A DNA stretch of 64,000 bases from Casuarius casuarius (lineage: Eukaryota; Chordata; Aves; Casuariiformes; Casuariidae), in assembly GCA_003342895.1 (NCBI GenBank), contig PTFA01000311.1, positions 185,833-249,832 on the forward strand. Direction: 5' to 3'. This document shows positions 34,801 to 46,600 of this stretch, one piece after another (the stretch's first letter is position 1; each line of letters begins with the position of its first letter). The translations under genes were made by a program, and so were the position numbers. The notes beneath the pieces are model-generated. The model was not told the origin of the DNA and ran no database searches. It worked only from the letters and a program-made list of their open reading frames with translations.

Positions 34801-37800
34801 ACTATGTGCTTATTTTAGGTCTGCGTGAACAGAAACTTAAATCAACTTGGTTTATATATCCTGCAAAAGTAGTGTTAGGAGCAGAAACCAAAGTTCTCCT
34901 TTCTGGTCTTGCTCTGCTGTCCCAGGAGTTTAAGAAAGCTTGTTCACATCAGCAGAACTGTGCCTGCTGTTGAAAGTACTCCTGAGCTATGTCTTTAGCC
35001 TACTTTCCAAAGAAAACAAGAATTGTGCCTTTTCCTGCTCTTCATCTTTCCACCCAATAACATTTCAATGTCTTGGCCAATTATAGGAGGATTGGGAAGG
35101 GCTGGAAGTGGAAGTACTAAAAAAATTATGAAGTAAGTGACTGCCTGGAGAAGGGAGACAAGTTAGACCTTTGAGAGAAGTGTGAGCTTACTAGCTCTCC
35201 TCCATTTGGCCTGACAGCTTGGACATCTCAAGTGCAGATCACAACTCGCTGTAGCTCAAAGAGGGGCTACCTCTTTGCCCAGCTGTGAGCTAGCTAGTGG
35301 GGGAGGGATGTGGGGAATGTTTTGGAGATGGTGTCACTGGGGAGACACTGGGATGAGGATGGCCAGGACCTATTGTTGGCCATAAATTAGAAGGGAACTT
35401 AGGTTTTATTACTGTTACGGCTTACAGAACAACTTGTTCCTATTCTTTCTGTCTGTAATAATATGTTTAGCCAACTTTGAAATGTACTGCTTTAAATTTT
35501 CATCAGCTCAGTGATTAAGAAAGCATATTTTATTTCTGACCACAGCTGATAAAAGCAGAAATTTATTTACAATGTAGAAGTCTAAGCTCTTTCAAGGAAG
35601 TGTTTCTTTAAATAAATATATAGCAGCATCTCAAACTCGAAGAGATTCTTTTTTAATCTTCTAAGTAAGTGTCCTTTGCAGTTGTGTCTTTCATCTCATG
35701 GGAACTGCCTGCTTCTTGTTTTAATCCCAAAACATCATCAAAGTCAGTGGGAAAGAGGGGAAAAAAAAATCTGCAACTTCCAAAATAAAAGCTCAGTGTA
35801 ACATGATTGAGCTGGGCAAAATACTATCACTGTAGTTTTAATTTTTGGTGTAAAGAAAGATGGAGTGTTAGAAAAAAAAGAATATTCTCAGGGTTGGACA
35901 TTTTAACTGCATTCGTGTCTGGCTTTAGAGTTTTTGTTCTTTCTACCAAGAATCACACATGAAATGTGTGAGGAACATGCAGGATGCTGTCTGTCTAATC
36001 TGCTGTCCATGGGAATACAATATGTAGCTATTTCTTGCAGAAGGTAATCAGAGGTGCATATCGGAAACCTTTCCCCGATCCATTTGAAAAAGAAAAAACT
36101 CTGACTGTCCTACTTCCACCCCCCCACCCCCCAAACTCTACTAACCTGAATTCTCTAGTCTGAGCTAGCCTAGCACTCAAGGTCATCAAAGTAATTTTTC
36201 GAAGCCTTGCGGCCTCAGTATTCTTATAGGTAATAGCATCAGGCCCATTATCTCCTACTCCTCAATTTTCTTTTGGCTTCCTGTGATTTACAGCCAATTG
36301 TCCACTAATATTTGCTGCATTCTTTTAAAATAAATCAAATAGCACTTTCTATGCTGGCTCTGGACTTAATAAAAGTCAGACATGCAGCATTTGGGACTTT
36401 TAAAATAACACGTTTTAATACAGAGATGTGAGATATCTTTTGAAATCTGTGGTGGATGTTTGTTTCCTGCTGGGCTTAATTTAGGAATCTAGTGCTAGCA
36501 TTAAACCAAGGGGAAAAATGTTTGGTCTTTCATCTGTGTGCCATATCCCATCCCAAATCACAAACAGCTCCTTTAAATTTCTGATCTTTGTCCCCTGCTG
36601 GATGTACAGAATGCACATGCCTGTCTGACACACAAGACATCCAGAGCCTTAAAAATAAATAAAAAAAATTGCTAAGCCTTGCTAATGCTTCTTGTCTTAG
36701 ACCTCATGATCGTCTATAGCCTGAGAGAAAGACAAGTGTCTGAATCTGTTTTGATTTAATTAAGACACAGCCTCTCCTTTTTCTGAAGAAACATCTTTCT
36801 TACCAAGGCAAAACTCCAGATTTTACCAGTAAAACAAAACACAAGTAGAAATGCTCAGGGAAGAGTTAACTTTCCTCATAACTGGGGACGACTTCCCTTA
36901 TTTTAACTCTCTCTAAGAATACAGAAGCAAATACCTTCTCTCCTTAAAATTACAAGATTAAGGAAGTTCAAACCTAAATGCGAATCTCAGGCTTTAACAA
37001 CTGTCTGTATAGCTGGCATGTACCATACCATACCATACCACATGCAGATGGGCTTCTGGTTCTGTGCAAGCTTGTAGGAAACTCTGTGTGGGTTCAGACA
37101 GTCATCTGCTTGGATCACACTGTACAACTGGGATCAGAGTTTAGAGAACATTTTCCACTTTTTTTTGGAAAAGGTCCATCTTTGTTTGAAAATCATCTTG
37201 GGCCCATCATGCTATAGTACAGATTGCACATGAAAAGCAGGTGTTAAAAGAATATTTTTAAACTGTAAAATGTAACACTGAGAAGTTAAGAGATGCTAGA
37301 ATCAGTGTTGTCTCTATAATCTCAGTACCTTGTATGTATGCATTATGATACAGATTTTAATTATATGCTTGCATCTTTTTTCTCTGTAGTTTATCTGCCT
37401 CGTTTTCATAAATATCCCTTCTCCCTTCCCTTAGACAGGAAGCACTCTTTAAATTGACCAACTATTTGATGTTTTGTTTTCTCTTTATTCAGTATGTGGG
37501 CAAGTTTCACTTACTACATGCTGTTTCAACCCTGATATGAGGATAAAATAATTAAATTTTTTCTGGAATTCTCTGTGATACTTCACTAACAATGCTAACA
37601 AGTGAGAAACAGAGACCTTCTATAACCCAACAGCAGCTTCTTAGCGGCAATGGCAAAAGAAGGACCTGGTCAGCATGAATTTAGAGAGCTTAGGTGTTCA
37701 AATTTAAGTTATTTTTACAAAGAGTGTGCAGATTTTTATTTTTCACCAGCTTAAATAGTTCTGGAAAAATTCTGGGTAAACAAAACAGGCACATTCACAA

Positions 37801-38064
37801 GAGAAGGCCCTTTCTTTGGCCCCTTGCAGGTTCCTGCTCCAAAGCATAAGTGATCTAAAGCTTCCCAAAGGAAAAGTCACCAGAACTTTATAGTGTGTAT
37901 TTTCCAATACACTTGTTTGTGAAAACTAGTATTTATGTTTGTATGAAAGGAGAGTTTCAGCCCAAACAGGTAAATTTTGCATAAGTTACAGGCCCCCGTA
38001 AGCTAGGCCTTCATAACCAAAAATATCTGGCGAACTTAGGAACTGGGGATGCTGTTTAGCTTAC
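34801..38064. other. Unassigned stretch, partly conserved-looking
   Basis: No gene seen. 35,500-35,650 and 36,180-36,960 have AT-rich, word-diverse sequence with homeodomain-type TAATTA/TTAATT words (for example TTTGATTTAATTAAGACA near 36,752), reminiscent of conserved enhancers but unproven. A C-rich run is at 36,117-36,132 and a pentamer repeat at 37,021-37,041. Confidence 0.4.
37021..37041. repeat. (TACCA)4 microsatellite
   Basis: Four perfect TACCA (equivalently CATAC) units. A short, pure pentanucleotide repeat. Confidence 0.95.
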
Positions 38065-38211
38065 CCAGAAGCATCAGTTTTTCACCAGGCTGAGAAATTG
38101 TATTAAAACTTCCATGTTCTTCAAAATGCCATATTGTTAGCATGTTGTTCAAAATTTGTGTGTGTAGTGGAAGATAATCTGCAGCTGTGTTGTCTGATAA
38201 GAGCATGCTGG
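38065..38211 (-). other. Exon-like 147-nt segment (minus strand), unproven
   Basis: Read on the minus strand, a long pyrimidine tract (CATTTCCCTCTCCTATCTCA) and TTACTGATGATTGTAG precede the segment. The donor CTGG|GTAAGCT follows it. The 147 nt are open in one frame with symmetric phase 1-1. The peptide runs SMLLSDNTAADYLPLHTQIL to SQPGEKLMLLG, with no recognised family. A 49-codon opening plus paired splice signals happens by chance in 64 kb, so this stays a hypothesis. Confidence 0.18.
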
Positions 38212-41200
38212 CTACAATCATCAGTAATGACAGGATGAGATAGGAGAGGGAAATGAGGTGGTGCTGTGAAACCTGGTTTTGGCTGTGCCAGGTACTGAGC
38301 TCTCCCATCATGGCAGAATGATTTAAGAATACACTTTAGTTCTGGTCTGCCTTTTGTAGTTCAAGTTGTTTTATATAACCACACTTTTCTCTTTTCTGGC
38401 TTGTAGTAGTAGAAACCAAATAAAAATTACTCTAAAGCAGTATGAGAATTCATTTTTAAAATGAAATTGTTTACTCAGTAGTCTTCAAAGCTCACCTTGC
38501 CAATAGGGATTTGTAGACTTTTCAGACCACGTTGCAAAGACACTAAACTTGAGATCAAAAGAAAAAATACAGTAGCACATTTTTGGCGATGATATTCAGC
38601 TTTCATGAGCTCTTTTTATCTCTCTTGCTTGCAACAGCTAGCCTTAGTATTAACTCTAAGCACATTGATAAAGTTTCAAAAGAGCAGATATGGCTCTGCC
38701 TCTATAGCAAAGGCTTCTTACAAGCATCTTCCCACCTGATACTCTCTTAATAAAAGTTGTCTTAACTATAGTGCACTTCAGAAAATCCACTTGCTTGTGC
38801 TCCTTTCTTTTCCCCCAGACTAGCTGCATGTAGTTACATGACTGAGAGGTGGCAGGAGGTTCCATTTGCAAGGAGGAGGGCGGTTTTTGCAATCTCTTTG
38901 GTAACTTAATGAATATAATGGTGCAGAGAGAATTTAGTGTAAGGACAAGCGAAGATACAGGAGAAGAAACACTAGTTCTCAGTGATGTGATGCTGTACCT
39001 GCCAATCCCTTTTGCTGATTTCATTTTGATACATGAAATTAATTGTTCCTGTGAAGTTGTGATTTCTCACGATGCCACTAAATCTCCTATAGGCAACATT
39101 TCACTCACTGAACAGCTGACGTGGAAAGATAAGCGTTGTGAAGGAGCTCAGCAAGAACCTGGTCTCTTTCTCTGTCTTAGCAGCAAATTGTTACAAGGTT
39201 GAACTGTCCTGATGATGAGTTGACATTGGTCTATTACCTGCAGGAGGGTCAGTGGGGGAGCAGCCATACCATCACCAGGAAGATAACGCCTAAAAATGGT
39301 GCCAAAGTGGTGCACAAGGCAAATCAAGCCATACAAACAAAATCTATTTACAAAAACACAACCAAACTTGATTAATCTAAAAAGAGAAAATTAAACACAC
39401 ATTTTTTCTGTTGTTGTGTATTCAGTGTGTTCATTCCAACAAACAATCCTTTTGGTGGTTTTTGCAGGGGGATAAGCCAGGAGAAAATTGTAGGTTTGGG
39501 GTAAGATTTTCAAGAATGCCAAACTGATTAAGGAATTTAAGGACTCTTTTTCTGTTTTTAATAAAACATTTAAACAGAGAAGACTCTGCCTCACTGACTT
39601 TCATGAGACAAATGTTTCTGAACATTTAACTTGGTTCTGAAGGAGGGTCTTAAAAGCTGAAATGTCTTGAGGATTTTGAAAACGTTACTTTCAATCTTTA
39701 TGTGCTTTAATGAGGCTAAATTTTAGGCAATGAGATCAAAGGAATGTAGTCCTGAGCTACCTAAATTAGTACGTTTAGTTTAGTTGGAAGCGAGGAAACA
39801 TGAATCATAAGCCTGGGGAAAGCATGAAGCTTGTAATAAATACACAAAAACAATGTAGAAATCTTTACATAAAAGGGTCTCTTATTTTTCATTTTATCTT
39901 GAGAATTATCACAGTATGTAATGTAAATTATATACTGACTTATCATGCAGTTATGGTTCTGGCATTGCATATGTAGTTGAAAATAGGAGTGTCTGCATGG
40001 CTCTAGTAGTTATTTTTACCTCAGTAATTTCTACACTTGGAATGGGAAATATCCTGGCAAACTTAGCTCATGTACATGAAAAATATTTAGTTTTTAATAA
40101 GCACTCACTGGAATTTTGATCATGCCTGCCATTTTTAGTTTTATTGCCCATTTTTAACCTAAAGAACATAAGTTCTAAGTTGCAGTTTCTCAAATGGTTG
40201 TGTTTTTATCCTAGTAAGGTAATTTCTTACAACAGCATTACAGCTGCTGTTATGACTTATTTTCTCTGTTCCAGGACTTCTGCTGCTCACTCCTTTGATG
40301 TGTCTTATAGAAGTCAAAAGAGAGGCAAGAACATACTTGACTCTCATATAATGGTACACAAGGCCAAGTATGACCAAAATGAAACTGGCAGCAATTGTGC
40401 TTCTGATTTTTACTGTGGTATTTACATAATGCTTTAGGATATCGTGCTAACACTTCAGATATATCAGTTTTTCCTTGTCACCTCTATCCCTATAATTGTT
40501 TCTGTAGGTAGTGGCCAGTAAGTAGGAGACACATTGAACTTTTATATCTAATCCATATAGAAGGAATCTTTCTGGATTAGGACTAAACAGAAAAGTTTTT
40601 GGCTTTCAGCTCTGTACTTTCTTTAAACGTGCGAGTTCCGCTCATCTTTTGTCTGTAATGAAATATTTAATTCACTCTACTGAATTTATTTGAAGTCAGG
40701 TTTTACAGTTCATGTGTGCAAACTGTCCCTGTAGGTCTCCTGATGCTTCATGGTTGGTTAGGTGCAGCTTCTGTATGAGATTGGTACCCAGATTGATAGA
40801 ATTAGGTGAAGAGGCCCGTAGTTAAAAGCGCTGGCACTTGTGCACATGAAAGCAAAATAAATGCTTTAGTGAACACAGACTTGTAAAGAAACCTCGCATC
40901 AAGATGGAACTGGGTTGAAGAGTTCAGTTTTCAGCAGTGTTAAGGTTGGAGTTTCTGTTACGAAGAGCAGGGACTCAGCGTGCCAGGTGACAGATGAACT
41001 TTTTGGGGCACGTACTCTATAGGAGCAGCTCTATATGGAGGGACTTATCAGGGTCTGTAGAGGCAGCTTTGCCCTAGGGCTGAAGCCAGAGCTCTTGGAA
41101 GAGCCCCTATTGTCCTCTGAACTCATGTGCATTGGGGAATTTTGAGACCAAAACACTGTTCTTCTGTGATCACTGTATTTTGCTGGGGTGTTAGTGCAAA

Positions 41201-41371
41201 GTAATTTAAACTCAGGTGTGGACAAATTTAGAAGGCTTTTTCTACCTCTGCAGTTTTTTTCCATTGATAGTGTACTTTGAAGAAAGCTAAATCATGCTAT
41301 GCTGGAGGTTACTGACTAAGCTCTTTAAGACTGATGCCTACTTTGAGATAATATATTTTATATTTTTCCTC

Positions 41372-41399
<28 letters not shown>
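41372..41399. repeat. (TG)14 microsatellite
   Basis: Fourteen uninterrupted TG units. Likely polymorphic in length and capable of Z-DNA. Confidence 0.97.
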
Positions 41400-41402
<3 letters not shown>

Positions 41403-41505
41403 TAATGTGTATGATTTATAAATCAATTTTCAGCTGAACAAAGTACCATAATTTGAAAGAAGATTGCTAATTTTCTAGATTAATTGGTAAATGATATTCC
41501 CCGCG

Positions 41506-41531
41506 CCCCCCCCCCCCCCAAAAAAAAAAAA
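41506..41531. repeat. C14-A12 homopolymer junction
   Basis: Fourteen C immediately followed by twelve A, preceded by CCGCG. Length is uncertain. Confidence 0.9.
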
Positions 41532-43199
41532 GTTGTTAGTATATTGTAAATGGAAGATGAGGAAGGATATGCAACTTCCTATGAATCAGAAATGACTCTG
41601 CTTATCTAGGATGATTAAGTCCAATCCTCTTAACTGCCCCTTAACTTGATTGAGCTGCTCCCATCCTTTTCTATACTAATTTGCTCAGAATGCTGGCCTT
41701 CCAGCAGCAGGAAAACAAGTTCAACATAAAAACATTAAGCTCTTTATTCATTAACAACTGTTTGACTCTTCTGTTTTTAGTATTTTATGTCCATTAAAAA
41801 TGTATTTCCTGCTTTTTTTATTTAATCTGTATCTCTGTTTTATACGAAAATTCTGCTGAGATTCAAATTCATGGCCAAATTTTTGATATTGCATGCTGTA
41901 AATTCCACATGGATGCTTTGGGTAGGACACATTCATAGAAGTTACTAGAAATAGAAGGCGCTATGCTGTTTTTGGTATGTACTTTCTAGGATATCGCATG
42001 AAAGAATTAACAGAAATGAACTTTAGGCATTGCAGAACTAGAATTATTAGCAAAGAAAAATGAAATCTGTAGACTTTGGGGCAACGTTTAATCCTGTGCA
42101 TTGTCTATCTAGTGCTTCTCAAGCCTTTTCATTGAAAATTCTGAGACTCCATATTTTGATTAAAATTGAAATTTGATTTCTGCTATGTAACATAATGGAT
42201 GCTTGTTTTTCACTGCCATAAGTTCACCTTTTCTTAGTATCAAAAGCATGGCTCATTTTTGTGTTCTTTTTGCCTTTTCAGTCATAAACAGGTTAAAAAA
42301 AGAAGTTGATTGTCTCCAAAGAACAAATTAAAAAATGAAAAAAAGATTGAGGCATTTTTTGACCTACCTGTGTAAATAGTATTTTAGGAATTAACACAAA
42401 AATAAAAGCAGAGCGAACCTGGCTGCAACATATTTTTCAATTGATACGAGTTAGTGTTTTGATTCAGTATCATTAAACATTTTCCTATAATGGGAATGTG
42501 GTTTAGGGTGGTTGTTTATAAATATGCAGATGTACTTAAACCAAATAACTCTAAAGCATTTGCATGTTAATGGAGTGTTACTGTGCTAAACAGTGGATAG
42601 CGTGCAGGAATTGTGGAGACAGGATTCATCTTGAGGATCTCAAGGAAAGTGCCATCCAAGGCAAATAGAAGGTACAACTCCTGTTAACTGGCAGGGTTGT
42701 TATTCATTATTGACACTTATTTTCTTCTCTTCTATCAGATGCACAGTAAAACTAAGTTTATGCTGTCTCCAACCAACCAAAATAAATCAATTTTGAGGAC
42801 AGAAATGAATACCCTTCTTTCTCAGATAGACAGCAGAATTCATAAGGGAATAATTAGAAGTCTAATTCAGGTCTTTTAATGACATCAGCTGAACAATTTT
42901 AGGATTCAAAGTCCCGGATGAGTTCCTTAGCTTTTTAACTCTAAGCTTCTGGACTAAAATAGTATGACTTTTAAATTTTGTTTTCATTGGAAGATCAAAG
43001 AAATTACTATGGTATTCATTAACTTTATGTATTTCTGTTTGTGTAGCCTGCTGAAAGAAATTTGTGTCTTTAATAGCATCCATTTGCTGGGTGAGATAAG
43101 AGAAAGAAGGCTGTTGTGTTTGGGCCTAGATGAGGAATTGTCTGTAAAGCTAACAAAATCGTCTAGAGATTGGCTGTCCATGTATGCATTCCATAGAAA

Positions 43200-43660
43200 T
43201 TTTCTGAGTTCCTGTTGTTCTGTCCATCCAGCCTGTGTAAGTCCCTCTGAATGGGAGTGCTGCCCTCAAGTGTATCAACTGCTCTCCCCACTTTGGTGTC
43301 ATCTGCAAACTCTATGAGCTTGTCCTCCATTGCCCCTTCCAGATCATTGATAAAGATGTTAAACAGGGCAGGTCCCAGGGTAGACCACTGTGGTACTCTG
43401 TGTGTTTTTGGCTTCCAGGTAGATCATGACCCGCTAATCCTGACCCTCTCAGCCTGATCATCCAACCATTTTTTTTGTTTAACCCATCTGGTTGTCCACC
43501 CATTCAAACCATAACATCCCAGCTTGGATAAGAGATTATTGTGGGATATAGTGTCAAAGCCTTGCCGAAGTTAAGGAAAATGGCATCTACTGCTCTGCTT
43601 TTGTGTACATGTAGTCATTTCATCACAGAAGGTAGAGTCAGGTTGGTCAAGCACAGTACT
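43200..43660 (-). mobile_element. CR1 non-LTR retrotransposon fragment, antisense
   Basis: Long stretches match the reverse strand of avian CR1 ORF2: GTCCCTCTGAATGG, TTTGGTGTCATCTGCAAACT, ATCATTGATAAAGATGTTAA, ACAGGGCAGGTCCCAG and GTGTCAAAGCCTTGC. The last of these is the complement of the KAFDTVS box of the reverse transcriptase. Here one C of the box is missing (AAGGCTTTGAC for AAGGCCTTTGAC), which shifts the frame, and other stops are present, so it is inactive. It has no 3' tail in the recognised part. The strand is set by the RT motif. Sequence up to about 43,750 (a CATCCATGCTCTGG word) could be a further diverged part. Confidence 0.95.
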
Positions 43661-46600
43661 GCCTGTTTAAAACAAACAAAAAAAAGTTGTAGATGCCTGC
43701 CTATGTGTTGAAGTCGAGACATCCATGCTCTGGCTCTCGGTCAAGAGCCGCCTTCTGTCATGCTCAGCTGCTGCCTGCCAGTGGCCTTTCTGATCTTGTT
43801 TCTACAGGAACAAATGTTGGATCAGCAAATGTAATGCATGTAAGAATAATAACACACAAAAGTATTGATTTACTGGATACCCGAGCTACTTCTGTGGTTG
43901 CAAGCTGTCTGCCGTATGTTGTATCCAAGGCATAGATCTCCTGCTCTGCCTTTTTATGCTTTTTTGTTTACAAAAGACTAAGAAGTGATTTAATCCATGG
44001 CACGTGAGATGTGGCACCCATACAGTGCTACTGTAGAGGATGCTGGTCAACCAGGTCTTAGTCCATCCTGTCTGTTCTGAAGCAAATGCTGTGACTGTAT
44101 GTTGTATTTGTTAACTCTCTGCGACCTCAGGACCAGGATTGCCGTTGTGTTGCATCTTCTAGAAGGGGTGAGGAGGAGATAGCAGAAGCTGCTACAGGAC
44201 TGGGGGTATTTACTTTGTAATTCTCTGCCATCCCTTTCTTTTCCCTTTCCCTCCCTCCAAAAAATCCTACCTCTTCCCAAATAGTAGTGCTGAACAAAGG
44301 CTGAATCTTAGTTTAGGCAGAAAGGAAAAAAAAAACGCCACAACAAAATTGCATTCAGTGTAATTTTAGATGCCAGGCTGAAAATCTGGTGGTCAGTGGT
44401 CATTTTCTAGCATAAGGTCAGGCCTATATTAGAGTGGCAATTTTGCTTTAAAATCCTGACTGTTGTTGTCCCATGGATGTGGATTTAACTCTCATTGCTA
44501 TCTAGAAAATGCCAAAATTGTTGACTGGTTTTGATCTTAGTAAGAGGCTGAGGCAACAACTAGATTTCTTGTTCATTGGCCACTTACTAGATAGACTTTT
44601 TTAAACCTGGCAGCTTTTTGTTTTATGGATAAATTTGCATATTGTGGTTTAATTACATGCTGAATACAAAGGGATGCAACTTTCCAGGGGGAAGTGTGAA
44701 AACAGTTTGCACCTGACAAAGGGAACATAATGTTACACCTATCAAGCAGCAATAGAAGGAAAATCCCCGAGTGCCTGACAGTGATATATTCCATTGCCCT
44801 CATCGTCCTATTAAGAAGCCTTTCCAGAGCTCAGCGAACTCTGGAGAGCTATGTTTGTTTGCATAATCATTCCTTCTGCTCTTCCTTCCCTCTGCTCACC
44901 CTTCCTTCATTTCTGGTTTGTTTTGTGTGTTATTTTTGTTATTACTCTGTGGATCCTTTATGTGCAGCTTGTCAAGCTACCACTACATGCCTGAGGAGCC
45001 TTTGGCCTCTTCAGTTTGGCTGGCTTCAAGCTGCCCCCGTTGTCCAAACATGCAGTCAGGTATTGATGTGGTGTAGGAGTGCCTCGGCTGCTTCCTCTCC
45101 TTGTGAGCTTACGGCAGGAAAAGCAAGTGTCGCAGAGACCTCTGGGCTATTTCTGCATGCTGCAAGGGTTGATTCTGCAGGATAGGATCCCTCTGTGGGT
45201 TGGGATCTTGTTGTATTATCCTCAAGCCTCCAAAGCACTTATTTATTCTAGTGGGCTATTCAGATCTGTTTTGCTGCCTACCATTGTGGCTCCTGGGCGC
45301 TGCAGGAACAGCCATTAGACACCTCTCTTAGTGAAAAATCTCCTTGCAAATACGGGAAATTTTTTCTCTTGGAGGAATTCTTTAGTTTAAGAAAGTAGCT
45401 ATGGGTTTCCAGCATAAACTTTTCTGAAATTTCTGGAAATTCTGATGTGTTTCTACATTTACCTGCTTCCTGACTCAAATCCTCTTCAGAGCAGCAGTAA
45501 TGCGCAGAAAATATTTTCTGCAGTCAGAGTAGATTGCCATTATAAACAGAGAAGAATGCATTAATTTTAATTTGGAGTTTAATTTGTAGCTTAGAAAATT
45601 CTTTCCTTGTCTCTTACCTCTGGTTGTCAATTATAATCATTTCTCCTAACCAAACAGGGATATCTGCAGTTTTCTGCTGTATTTAAAAATGAGCTTTGCA
45701 ACAAAAACCAAGGCAATTCTTTTTCCCTCAGTACACCAGTACTTCCTGGCAATTCTGAGCAGGACATAAACTCATTAAAAGCCCCAAATTAGTTCATAAC
45801 CGATGTTTATACAATAGCTCAATACAAATTATGTTTACACAATAGCATAAGGCAAAACTCTTCTATGCAGTTTGTTTGTTTGTTTGTTTCAGCAAATTTG
45901 TATTTGCTGTGCATACCACAGTTTGTGGGAGGACGTGGATGTCTTAGAGAATTCAGGATTAACTGACTATTGGTTATTAAGACTGTATGGAAACCTTGAG
46001 GTCAGTTTGGATTCATTCGTTGCTCCAGGAAATGCAGGGAGCAGAATGTTTTTAAAGGAATCCTTTCTTCAGTTGCATGCTTGCCTAGGGGGAGCTTCCT
46101 CCACCGTAAGTGCCCTATTTTTATGAGTCATGCCTTGGTCGCAGTCAGGCTCAGCAGAGAGGTGTCGTTTGAAGGGGGCAAATGTGCAGACTGCAAGTGC
46201 AGCTTGCAACACCCCAGCAAACAAGCTCAGGTCCATCCTAATTTGTAGAAAACTTACCAAGCGAGGACTGCGTCCCTTAGGAAACAAGTTGTCTCATTCT
46301 TACCAACCAAAACAACAAGGTGTACACCAAGAGCTGCTGCCCTGAACCGGATGAATGTGTCAATGTCTTGACACCCTTTGCAGACTCCAGACATACTTAG
46401 TTCTTGGGGTTGTCTCCATACCACTTTGCTTATACTGAGTCTCCTGAAAACTGTATGTCTGTGACTCATGGGGCACTGAGCCCAGGCTAATCAGCTGTGT
46501 TGACAGGCAGGGTATATTTTATTGGGCTTAAAGCCACCTTAGTGTGGTCATGAATTTTCCAGAATTCTTTGTGGACATGCTTGTAATCAGAGCAGTTTAA

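Larger units (their letters stand above)
38212..43199. other. Unassigned stretch
   Basis: About 5 kb with no supported gene. It holds a pure TG microsatellite (41,372-41,399) and a C14-A12 run (41,506-41,531). An acceptor-like site (TTTTCTCTGTTCCAG to 40,275) opens a 53-codon frame to a TAG at 40,435 without a plausible donor or known domain. Confidence 0.45.

Noticed and set aside
40276..40437. Terminal-exon-like frame after TTTTCTCTGTTCCAG
   Set aside because: The acceptor is good, but no donor fits, the poly(A) signal is about 400 bp away and the peptide has no family.
41585..41720. Possible CR1/L2 tail (GATGATTAAGTCCAATCCTC)
   Set aside because: Only one short word resembles a CR1 end. 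No flanking words in the expected order.
44730..45185. 151-codon + strand frame
   Set aside because: Cys/Leu/Ser-rich translation of pyrimidine-rich DNA with no conserved motif and no plausible splice pair. Other frames in the same block are also open.
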